Positions 45,224 through 57,200 of a stretch of DNA of 64,000 nt are shown here, piece by piece. The stretch spans positions 9,757,281 through 9,821,280 of the forward strand of contig CM057144.1 of assembly GCA_029964075.1 (NCBI GenBank), in the 5' to 3' direction. The notes beneath the pieces are model-generated. The model searched no databases and was not told the DNA's origin. It was given only the letters and a program-made list of their open reading frames with translations. A program made the position numbers and the translations under genes. The DNA comes from Patiria pectinifera. Taxonomy: Eukaryota > Echinodermata > Asteroidea > Valvatida > Asterinidae. Every line of letters begins with the position of its first letter. Position 1 is the stretch's first letter.

Positions 45224-48200
45224 ATGGCGGCCAGCGGGAAGTCGAAAAGTCCTGCGATGGACGGACTTGTCAAGCAGTTTGCTGCTATCACGGGTACGAT
45301 TTCCACATATTGTGAACGAATAGGTGTTGATTGACACTGCATGGAGTTATTGCAGAATACCCTACAACTGGAAAATAACCCCCCAAAAATTAGACTTCGG
45401 GTAGGCCTACCGGTACAGCGAAGGGTGTCGATCCAACTCGGACCCAAACCAAGTCGGACCCATGCCAACTCGGACCCATGCCAACTCGGACCCACTACCA
45501 ACTCGGACCCACGCCAACTCGGACCCACTACCAACTCGGACCCACTACCAACTCGGACCCACTACCAACTCGGACCCACAACCAACTCGGACCCACTACC
45601 AACTCGGACCCATGCATGACCAACTCGGACCCATCGTTAACAATCATTCGACAGCGTTTTCAATCATTCGACAATTTCATAAAGTCTGTCCACTTATCTG
45701 TGTTAAGCATAAATTTTCATTGTAGTTGTCAGGTAAAATATCTGTATTGCAGCAGTTTGTCATTGTAAAGTGCATTGATATGCTCTTATTATTTGTTTTC
45801 ATTGAAACATATTGCGCTTTAACCAAAAGTAATTAAAATTAAAGTTTAACCAGTTATTCATTTTCATATTTGACATCGTTCACGCCATCTTGCTCAATTT
45901 AACAGCAATTTAATTCATTTTTAATTCATTTTTTCATAAATTCAGAACAGATCTTCCGTAGAAAAATAAAACTGGAAAGTATGACATTGAAACATAAATA
46001 CTTTCAAACATGACATTATTAATTCAATAAATATAAGTGAACATTATAAGTCATTAAATAAAATAAATAAGGTCTAAAAACGAAGTCTATTCTCTCTACA
46101 TGTACATGTATTTAAAAAAAAACAACACATAAACACCATTGCATACACTGCTAGAAAAACGAAGGTTCCATATGAAACCAAAAAGGTTAATTAAAAAAGT
46201 ATAAAAAGTTAAACAGATTCGTAAAAAAAAACAATTAAAAGAAGCTAACAATTACATGAAATGAAAGGCCTATTTCAATTTAATAACTTCCTCACTGACC
46301 AAAATGACATTTCCAAGTACCCCAAAATAATTAAAATTAAACAGCGTTCTATTAAAAAAAAAAAATCGTATACACTTCAAGGAAAACGAAGGTTCCATAA
46401 TAAATGAAGTATTAAAGGTCAAATTCGCATTTTTTTCGGGTAATCGATAGAGCTTGGAAATACATGTCGGGTTCCATAATATATTTATAAAAAAACAGTT
46501 ACCAAAAAGTATGAAAAAATAAACAATGTCGTTAAAAAAATGTCGTTTAATTTGGTTTATATTATTTGGCACACACACAAAAAGCAGATGAAAAAGGAAA
46601 ACATTGCACATAGATATCCATTTCTTCATGTGAATCAGTAATAAGAGAGCAAAACCAACGAAGTATGATCAAACAACAAAACAAAAAGCCCCATTCTGAC
46701 CAATATAATTACAGAATATCTTCACTATATTAGCACTGTTACATTAAGATGACCTATAAATATAATCTCTGAAACTAATGATACAGTCATTGTTGGGTCC
46801 GAGTTGGTCGTGCTTGGGTCCGAGTTGGTAGTGGGTCCGAGTTGGTCTTGGGTCCGAGTTGGTAGTGGGTCCGAGTTGGTCTTGGGTCCGAGTTGGTAGT
46901 GGGTCCGAGTTGGTAGTGGGTCCGACTTGGCGTGGGTCCGAGTTGGCGTGGGTCCGAGTTGGCATGGGTCCGACTTGGTTTGGGTCCGAGTTGACCTGAT
47001 ACCCAGCGAAGCAGGTCGTCATGGTCGTTTCGTACCCAAGTCTAGTCGTTTCGTACCTGTTGTGCCCATTCTTGAAAATCACGCATTCTCGAAAATGAGC
47101 GCTCATTCTTAAGAATGAGCGCCCATTCTTGAAAATGAGCGCTCATTCTTGAAAATGGTGTACCTTGAAAATGAGCGCTCATTCTTAAGATTGGGTGGGA
47201 ATACCACGTGCACAATTTATGAATTTTGCCCAATCTTAACAAACATTGCACGACATAATTATGTTAAATGAATTGTATAGCGGTTAAAAGGGAAACAATT
47301 CATATAAAGAGGAAAGAAAATGTTCCATGCTTCTGTACTCGTATAACTACGATAATTTGAATCAAATTAAACCTGTTATTATTGCTTTTTCCTGCCTACT
47401 TATGGGAAGTTTTGTAATAACGGAGGACTGGGAACTAGTCTGGGAAGTGCTTTGTTTAGGCTAGACAAGTACAAGTCCCTGTATGTATCATATGCGTGCC
47501 ACGAAAAAAAAAAACGATGTCCAGAAGCTGCCAAAATTGCTCTTTTGACTAGATACAATCCAGCTCTGCGACGTTATGGTGGGGTGTGAACAATAAATTG
47601 GTGGCAATTTAAATGGGAAATAGCATTAGCACTATGGGATGTCGCAGCATTCATTCTCATTCTTCACATTCTTCATTCTTACGCCCCCCCCCCTCTTTTA
47701 TTATCCCAAAAATCTGAATTCTTTCTTCTTATTTTTTCCCCTGGTCCCCTCCCCCAATACGCGTACACTTTTCATATCCACTCTACGTAGTTTTCAGCGC
47801 CTTGCGTTGCAACAGTGTAATTATTAAGAATCAGTGAACGAGGATTCAGCTAGACTTGCCAAGCGCAGCCGGTGCTCGGCATCGACAAGACCGTTATCTT
47901 GTCGCACATTCTCGAGAATGTGCGCTCAATCTGGAAGAGTTATTTTTTGCCAAGATTGAGCAAGGATACAGTTGCACATTCTCGAAAATGTGCTTCCCCA
48001 TTTTCGAGAATGCGTGATTTTCAAGAATGGGCACAACATCCCCAAGTCGTTTCGTACCCAAGCCGTTTCGTACCCAGTCAATTATGATGCTCAAAGGAGA
48101 TTAAGGAAAAAGTTCCGTACTCGTTCGCCACTTTTTTCAATTAATTTTCTAGCGCCAAAAGTTACATCTTTTATGGTTATTCCTCCCACTTTCCCTCCTC

Positions 48201-51200
48201 TACTCTCACCCTCTCCTTTCCTTAATTTCTATTTATTAATCAGCATGATCAGTCAGTTACTTCATCGAGATTCGAACCTCTGACGCTTGCTTGATACACA
48301 AGACTCTTAACCACTAGGCCGCGCACGATCGCTGTTGCAATAATCAATCTTTGGACGTATTTGAAGTATCCATTGAAATAAACTAAATATTCATGAGAAA
48401 ATAAATATTCATAATGACGTATTGCACTATCATTGGCCGGCTCATGCGACGTCATGGTTGTCGATGTCATGCGTATAACGTACCGCTGTCTTTCAGCCAC
48501 TACAATCAGTTTTGACCGGCTGCTTCAAGTTAGTTCTGCACGACGTGTGCATCCAAAATGTGCTCTAAAAACACATTTTGCCTAATTTTTTTTCGCATTT
48601 ACACAGCTTCCTGGATTCCTCTTGGTTGAAATCACAAGGTGAGGTGAAAATTGATATGTTTGGCGGCAGTTAAAGTGGCGATCGAGTATGGACATTTTCC
48701 CGAGATGAAGCCAGTCATGCAAACCCGCTCTTGTGACGTCACCGACGCACGGCATCATTCATAGAGATGTATCAAGAATGTGGGCCCTCTAGCGGCGAAA
48801 AATCTTTTGGAAAACACATTTGGAAATTGGAAATCATCTTCCGATTCGCCCTTAAAGATTGTTTTCCCTTTTTGAATTTTTAAAACTCATATTGAAAGAA
48901 TATAACACTGGAATAACACAATACTGTCAATAGGCCTAAACAAATAAACCAATTTAAAATCTATCGTATGGGGATCTACATAGTTTTTTTTTCATTTCAA
49001 AGGAAAAGCCTTATCCCCTTGAAAACCCGGGTAACTGGAGCATATATATGCATCAGTGCATTGACGTATGAACCTCCTGGACTTGTGTTTTTTAAAAGTT
49101 TTTTTTTTAAGGTTTCAAATTTGCTTGTCATTTTGATTCCGTTACAGTTATGGCGTTCCAATTTTCAGATATGACACAAACTACAAAACTAGTGAATTGC
49201 ATTTTATTACTCACAACAGTTTTTTGAATTGAAATGAAAACTTGATAATTAAAGAAGAGTGAAAACATTAACACCAGGGTAGATTCAAACATTGAACATT
49301 TTAAAAACAATTGAATTGCATTTTATGACTTACAATAGTTTTTTAATTAAAGTCAAAACTTGATAATTATAGAAGACGGAAGACGTTTACGTAAATTCAC
49401 CATGAAATTTAATAACAAAAAGTACAATTTCGAAAAAAAAAGCAACCAAAGAAAATCACGCTACAATATAGAAGAACAACATCAACGATCATAACCCAAG
49501 CTCAAAAAACCCACAAACCGCAGGGTAGATAAAATCCAAGCTCCAAGAAGAAGAAAAAACCATGCAGTGGCAGGTTAAAAAAAATCAGACAAAACAAACC
49601 GCAACGCTGTCAACACAAGTCCCGTGAACCACCAAGAGTGATTGACAGTAGCATTGTTGTTCAATAGAAAAGGATTTGGAACCCTTTGTCACGTGTGCAA
49701 TGAATCCTGGGTGCGAACGACCAGGGTACGAAACGACCAGGGTACGAAACGAGTTGGGTGCGAAACGACCGACATTCCCAGTACAGGGCCACTCCATTCT
49801 AGTCGTGTTCTACTTAGCTTGAGTAACTCCAGCTGACATGCTCATATCCATTCACATGTAACGCTGGAGACATAACCTGTTCGTTAGAATGTGGTAGCAA
49901 GAGACCCTAAAAAAATGGCCTCTCAAAAATTGTCCATTTTCACCTCTAATATCCCACCCCAGATTTCATTTACATACCTCATACATTCAGCCATTCACGA
50001 AGCCTAATGATCGACTTGAAACAGACCCCCAAAAAAACAAATGCGAAAATTTTTGATGATTTCGGTGGCTTGTCCGTAAAAAAAAGCCAGTTCCAATGGT
50101 TGTCGTCCATTTTGTTTTGTTAATTATGTAAATGTATGCGTCACGTGATGACATCGAAAAAAACTGCGCGTGCGATGTATGTGGGTAACACACCGCTTTC
50201 AGGCGCCGCAAGTGAGTTCAATTTTCGTCTGGTGCGTTGTTGTCTGAAAGCATTCTCGTTGTCTTGCTTTCCGTGACAACGCACCAGACCAAAGCTGAAC
50301 TCACTTGCGGCGCCTGAAAGCGGTGTGGTACCCGAACGATAATAGGGGGTCCGGAACTAGGGCAGCTTTTATGGACGGATACCAGTTCAAGCTGGTTCCT
50401 GATTCCCTTTTACCGTTCGAAATGCACTTGTGTTTACTAACGCTATCCAGTCTACTCATTGTCATAACCGATGCATCGCGCGCGCTCGGTAACGGAATCG
50501 CACTCGGGATACGGGAACCATCGAATGTACACTGGGAATGAAGACCACATCGCGTCGTTCAAACATTAACACGAATCGGAAATTTAACGTGTTCATGATC
50601 GCGAGGGGAGCTCTCGGAATTGAACGGGAAATTTCACTTTCCATCTGGATCGTAAGTAAACTTCAGTTCAACCATCTTTATGTCTACTTGTACCTCAGTT
50701 GGCGTATCTAGTAATTTGGAGGCCGTTTTGAAGGTGAAATCTGATGTTTTTTGTTGGAAAATGTTGGTTTTTGGAACAGTGACAGAATTGTGTTGTCCAG
50801 CTCGCACTATTAGCTTGGACCCCACTATCGCCAGACCATGTCCGAATGTTAAAAAGGCGATAAGTTGGGTCCAAGTTACTCGGACTAGTGATAAACGCAG
50901 ATAATAATTTGGAATCGTACTTATGATCCGGACATCAGAAGTGCCCGGAGCGTCAGTGCGATACCAAATTATCTGCAGCGCTTATCAAGTGGTAAATCAC
51001 ATGCATCAGGAGGAGGTTGCAGGACGTCGAGATCTTGCCAGATTTTACCTCGAATATCGTTTAAATGCCAGATTTGGCGTAAAAGCAGATTTCAACATGT
51101 TCAAGAAAGCTTGATATGTGAATACTTATCACATGGTATAAAGGCAATGTTCCGTCTTTGTCATGGAAGGACGCTTGGTTCGAACATGTACAAGAGCGTG

Positions 51201-54200
51201 GCGTAGTTTACAAGCCACGTTCACGGGTCTAGTCGTGTTCCTGTTGTGCGCTTTTTTGTGATTTGCGCAATCATAAGAATGCGTATGCACATTCTTATGA
51301 TTGCGCAACTGGATCCTTGCGCAATCTTCGCAAAAAAAACTCTTCCAGATTGAGCGCACATTCTTAAGAATGCGCGACAAGATAATGGTCTTGTCGCTGC
51401 CGAGCACCGGCTGCGCTTGGCAAGTCTAGCTGCATCCTCATTCACTGATTCTTAACAATTATACTGTTTGCAACGCAAGGTCACTTACATGTACCTAGGA
51501 AAGATTTAACGATGAAAAGGATACACGCATTCGGGGGACCGGGAAAAAATAAGAAACATAATAATAGTGTAGTGGAAAGAATTCTGATTTTTGGGTAAAC
51601 AATTAAAAGGGGGGGGCGTAAGAATGAAGAATGTGAAGAATGAGTCAAAAGAGCAATTTTGGCAGCTTCTGGACATCGATTTTTGTGTGACATGCATATG
51701 ATACGTACAGGGACTTGTAACTTGTCTAGCCTAAACGAAACACTTCCCAGACTAGTTCCCAGTCCTCCGTTATTACAAAACTTCCCATAGTGGGCAGGAA
51801 AAACCCAATAATAACAGGTTTAATTTGATTCAAATTATCATAGTTATACGAGTACAGAAGCATAGATCATTTTCTTTCCTCATTATATGAATTATTTCCC
51901 CTTTAATCGCTATACATTTCATTTAACATAATTATGCCGTGCAGTGTTTGTTAAGATTGCGCAAAATTTTTAAGTTGCGCACGTGATATTCCCATGCAAT
52001 CTTAAGAATAAGCGCTCATTCTTCAGATTGCGTGCTCATTCTTAAGAATGTGTGCTCATTCTTAAGAATGTGCGCTCATTCTTAAGATTGCGTGATTTGC
52101 AAGAAAGCGCACAACATTCTATTGATGACTTCATGCTCATCCACTCCGCATCCGCGCATCCAAGACATCCCAAGCCGTCTCACTCGGTATATATAGTACG
52201 TACTTGTCAATAATTCACTCTCTATAGGGCCCTCTATAGGTGATATCCCTATACATACATGCACATTTCAGGGACAAAAGAAATCCCTGCATTAAATCCA
52301 CTAGTACACTGCAGGAACAAAAAACTCTGCATTAATCCACTAGTACAATGCATAGGGATATCACATTTTGCAACATGTATGCCAAATTTTAGATGAGCTA
52401 GAAACCAAACCAAAAATATTATACCTCCAATTTTTGGATATTTTGTAGAAAACATGTTGAGGTATAATCTTCATCAAAGTTCGTCTCAGGGTCATGTGAT
52501 CCACAAGGTCAAATTCAAGTTCAAAGTAAAGGTCAAAAGGTCATCATACTTCAAAGTACTCTGACATGAAAAATAATGGATTCCTTATGATGTTACCTTT
52601 CCAAAGAAACCAAGATTAACAAATTTGGCCCACAGGTTATGGAAATATGTTCATTTGAAAATTGGTGGCCATGCCCATTTTGACCAAAATTGACAAACAA
52701 TGGTGAGCAGTAGCTCGAAAAGCGTTCATCGGATGGCGCTAAAACTTAAAATTTCAGCTTTTTCAGCCTAAATTACCCCATATACCAAATATTAACCAAT
52801 TTGAAAGGGGTGGGGTTTAAACTTTCATTTTTTGGGGGGCTATTTGACACGGAATGACCCAGTTCTGAAACGTGGCGGTATTTAAAAAAAGAAAAAAAAA
52901 AGAGAACTGCTCTTGCGATTATCTCAAAGCTTGCTTGGTGAAAACTGTGAAAAAATTATTCAAGTAAGGAAAATGTAAATAAAAGTAGTGCTCACCAGTA
53001 GTTTTTGGCCGAATGATTCAACCTACCAGTAGGCAACTTCAAAATTGTCAGTAATCATGACCTATGATGTGGTTTTCATTTGTCAAGGGGCTACTGAAGA
53101 TGTTGGCCGTCGCTTGCTGGAGGTGTGCAACGGAAACCTGGAGATGGCCATTGGCATGCAGCTTGAGGGCGCTGTTGAGACGGCTGAAGCAGGGGCGTCA
53201 GCCGGACCATCAGGAGCTTCAGCGGGCCCGTCCGGGGGCGGCGCTGTGCCAGAAATACCACCTGAGTAAGGGCAGCTTTTGGAAATGTACTCATCCCACA
53301 TATTTAATCATGTTAAGACTACTCTGTCATAGGGTGAAAGATGACGCAAGACTGCTCTGACAAAAAATGTACTTGCACAATGTTGAACTGTAACTTAACT
53401 TACATCAAATGTGACTTAGCACAGTTGTTATTCGGTAAATTTCTGATGTACAGTTAATCACTTTGCTTTACTTTTTACTTCTGTTGAATCAGTGATAGCG
53501 TCCGAGCACCTATACCTCAGAAGAGAGAAATTATGGTTCCAGAAGTCCCAACTTTTGGTAAGTGCCAAGATAGTAGTTAGAATATGAGTAATTGAGAGTC
53601 AAAATTTGAGTTGGAATGAAAAACTCCAAATCAGAGTTATTTTTGCGCACACATTTACATGACATATTGTAAAAAAAGGGTTCTGAAATCAAGCCTTGCC
53701 AAAGATGAGTTTATGAGTGTCATCGATATTATTGAAGACAATATACAAATATTAATAATGATAATGTACAACATGTTGGCAAAAAGTGCATTTGTATACA
53801 TGTCTCTGTGCTTTTCCTACCTTATGAATTAAGTATTTGGGGCATTTCTATGAATTTAGGGTTTTAAGTTGTGACATTTTTTTGTTCCTGTTACCTTGGT
53901 ACTTTGTGAGTTACCGGTACCATTCAAGTATCATTAAGAAGGACTTCAAACAATTTTTCATTTGTTGGGTACTTAGTTTTCTATTCATAATCATTCTTGG
54001 AGGACGACCGCAGTGACGAGTACATCAGAATTATATCATCACAGATGTCAGATGTAACAGGGACAGAAAAAACGTAGACCCCGAATTTGTAGACTGACCC
54101 ATTTATGTGCCTGTATGCATTCATCATAAGCCAATCTATGTTGTCATTTTATCAAATGGCTAATTTAAGCAAAAAAGTATAGGACATATAATCATGTCAT

Positions 54201-57200
54201 ATAGGACATGAAGTTTTGTACCAAAAAATGGCCCAAGAACATTTGGTGTTCTGTAGGGCGTGGGTTCCAATCCCCAATTTCTTTTGGCACTGTTTGTCAT
54301 TCATCTCTGTTTCCTTCATCTTTGCTTTTGTCCCTAACTGTCAGGTCCTCGACCGAGGCGGAGAGGCGGGCAGATGTCTATATTTGATAAGTTCCGGGAC
54401 TTCCAGGCAGAAACGCGTAAGAATCACAAAATCTCTCCAAAAAATGTTTTATTTTAAACCTTCCTTACCCCCAATCACACAGAAAACAATGAAGGCACTT
54501 TACCTGGCAAGAAATGGTCATTGGAATGTTGGGTTCTCTACCAACAGATTTGTCCGACCACATAACAGGAATAAGCTTGTTTGCTGGAACTATTTAATGA
54601 AAATAATCTTGGTCTATTAACCCCAACCTTCCTCAATCCTCCAAAGTCCTCTGGGCAGTTTTGGAGGATTGTGGAGGATTGAGGGCACATGGACATTCTT
54701 GTATCGGTTGATTTTGGAGGATTGAGGCTGAATGGCGTTTGAAGAAGAGGAGGATTTGAGAGGATTGAGGATGAATGCATTTTGAGAGGCAGGGCTGTGT
54801 GAAGATTTTGAAGGATTGAGGCAGTGGGAATCCTTCATTTGAACATAAGTGCAACATTTTGAAAGGTTTTGGAGGATTGAGGATGGTTCCTATCAAAAAG
54901 AGCCTAGGGGGTTCGGGTTAAATTCAAAAATGGGAAAGGGGCCCCTCTTAGCTTTAGCCATTATAGAGTCAAGAACTGGTCAGGCACCTTGGCTCTATAC
55001 CAGATTACCCAGTTTGATTAAAACTACAGTTAATGGTGCTGCTCGACAGTTTGTGTTACTGGAAAATGTGTGCCAACTATAGCAGACACTTTTGCTAATT
55101 TTAAGTGTATTGCAAAGTGTAGATATACTGACACTTGCACATGCATGAATATAGCTGCTGTTGAGTGATTCATGTGATCTCCTCTAAATGGCATGGCTGT
55201 GCCCAGTTTGACAATCTTACCACTGATGGTCTCTGTCAAAAGGACACAGGCTCTGTTTGGGAGAAATCTTGTTCTTATCAGCAACATATTCTGAAGCTCA
55301 TATTGTAATTTCAGAGCAGCAAAGATTGTTGGGACTTATCCTCCTTGGCAACAACTCCTCTCTACAGTGCATTTTAGATTTTTGTGTATTGTTTTTTTTG
55401 CAGGGCATCAGGAAGCCTTGATTCGTAACCAAGGCAACGAGATACCCCAATCAGCCAAAATACGCACCCTGGAGGACCTGTTTCGACCCCCTGTTGATCT
55501 GATGCACAAAGGCACCTTCAATACGGTTGGTACAAAGGCATTTTATTCATTTCCAAAAATCAAGTGCATGTTTAACCCTAACACCCCCCCCCCATATCCT
55601 TCAAAAATCCATCTCGAGTTTTGCACACATATACACACAGTCATTTTACGTCCGAGGACAAGGCAGTGTGTTTCCCTTCTCTCCCATAGACTAAGCATAG
55701 AGAGTTGCGTTTTAGGATCATTCTCAACAAAAGATGTACGTCCGAGGAAAACAAAGAATCTGTTGAGCTCTCTTTGTCTTGCTGTCCTCGAGATGTATGT
55801 AATACACGTACATACACACACCAGCACATATTTTGTTTATGGTGTAAATTGAGGATTTCCTATTGTTCCTCTTCCCTTTTCCTTTGTTTATACTTTAACT
55901 TTTTTGCAACAGCTCTCATTGGTTTTGTTCACGAATTTCACAAAGCGGTCAATCGTGGACGTATTGTTTGTGCCCTAACCCTTTTGTCCTAGGTCCACAA
56001 TGGCCGGCATTTTTGTGCCTAATATCACCCTCTGCACTCAGCGCATTGACGAAAAGCTCCAAAATTTGAGCACCTGGGAATGTCTTCCACAAAATATAAT
56101 AATATGGTGAAGTTGGGCCCCTCTTAATTCAAAATCAGTTTGACTTTTGTTGTTTCTATTTTCTAGGCTCGAGAGGCCGGTCAGAGCCAGGGGCGATGGT
56201 TGATTGTCAATGTTCAAGATGTACAGGAATTCAATTGTCAGAAGCTCAACAGGGATGTATGGAGTGACCCAACGGTCCGCAGTATCATCAGAGAGTCTTT
56301 CATATTTTGGCAGGTACTTTTACATCCCTCCCCAATATGTTTTTCAATATATAATGTAATATAATAATTGTGCTTATATAGTGCTTTCCATCGTATCAAG
56401 GATCTCAAAGCGCTTTACAATTATTACCCCGTTTATCAGGCCGTGGGACCACGCGGCAGCAGATATCAGCGCTCAATCAGTCCTCGACCCTCACAGGCAC
56501 CCATTTATACTCCTGGGTGGAGAGAGGCAATTGTTGTTAAGTGTCTTACCCAAGGGCACAAACACCATGTTCATGGCAGGGTTCCAACCCGCGCACCTTC
56601 GTGCATGAGTCAAACACTGTAACCATGTTGTTTATTTGAGTTCTACGGTTGACTTAAGTATTGGCTCCGTGCACGAGCAGTAGATGGCACCTTTTGTCCA
56701 CTGTCTAGAGCCCCAATGGGAGAGACACACTGCGTGCGTACTGACTGCGCTTATCACAGGAAGTATGCATGACTGATTTTATTCTAAATCTGCATAAACT
56801 CCTAGCGTCTTTGTGTGAGATTCAGGTACATTCAAATGTCTCTCCCAGTGGTCTCCCCCAACTCTCCCTTTGTAACCATTGCGGGGGTACTTGCACATGC
56901 AGTCCACAAGGTGATAGAGTGGGAATCAAGGCTGAGCACCAAGGCTGTGTTGAGTGAGCAGGAAATTAGGAATGAGTGTTGGGACATGGTTGTGCAAGCA
57001 TTTAAATTAAAGGCACATAGGAATGTTGGTAATAAACCAGAAAATGTGCTTACCGAATTAATGAAATGCCTTGCTCAAAGTTGGGCTGGTTTCAAATAGA
57101 CTACCCTGTGAAATTATCCTGCCAGAAATGGTATTTGATCGAAAGTAAACTGCCATTAGCAATGGAATCAAGTTACGAGACCCAAACAAATTTGCTGAGG

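Larger units (their letters stand above)
47024..49770. mobile_element. Element ended by inverted GTCGTTTCGTACCC words
   Basis: GGTCGTTTCGTACCCAAG and GTCGTTTCGTACC copies at 47024-47057 and 48047-48077 face GGGTACGAAACGACC copies at 49723-49770. The interior is AT-rich and also contains the element at 47060-48036 and the family E copy. The layout repeats that of 45433-46993 with another word. The boundaries are less sure because the left array is split. Confidence 0.5.

Noticed and set aside
45433-45640. CRISPR-like array
   Set aside because: Units are directly tandem without unique spacers, the setting is a eukaryotic intron, and an inverted partner array exists.
46270-46629. 119-residue frame in the core of the 45433-46993 element
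   Set aside because: Phe/Asn/Ile-rich translation of AT-rich DNA with no protein-like pattern.
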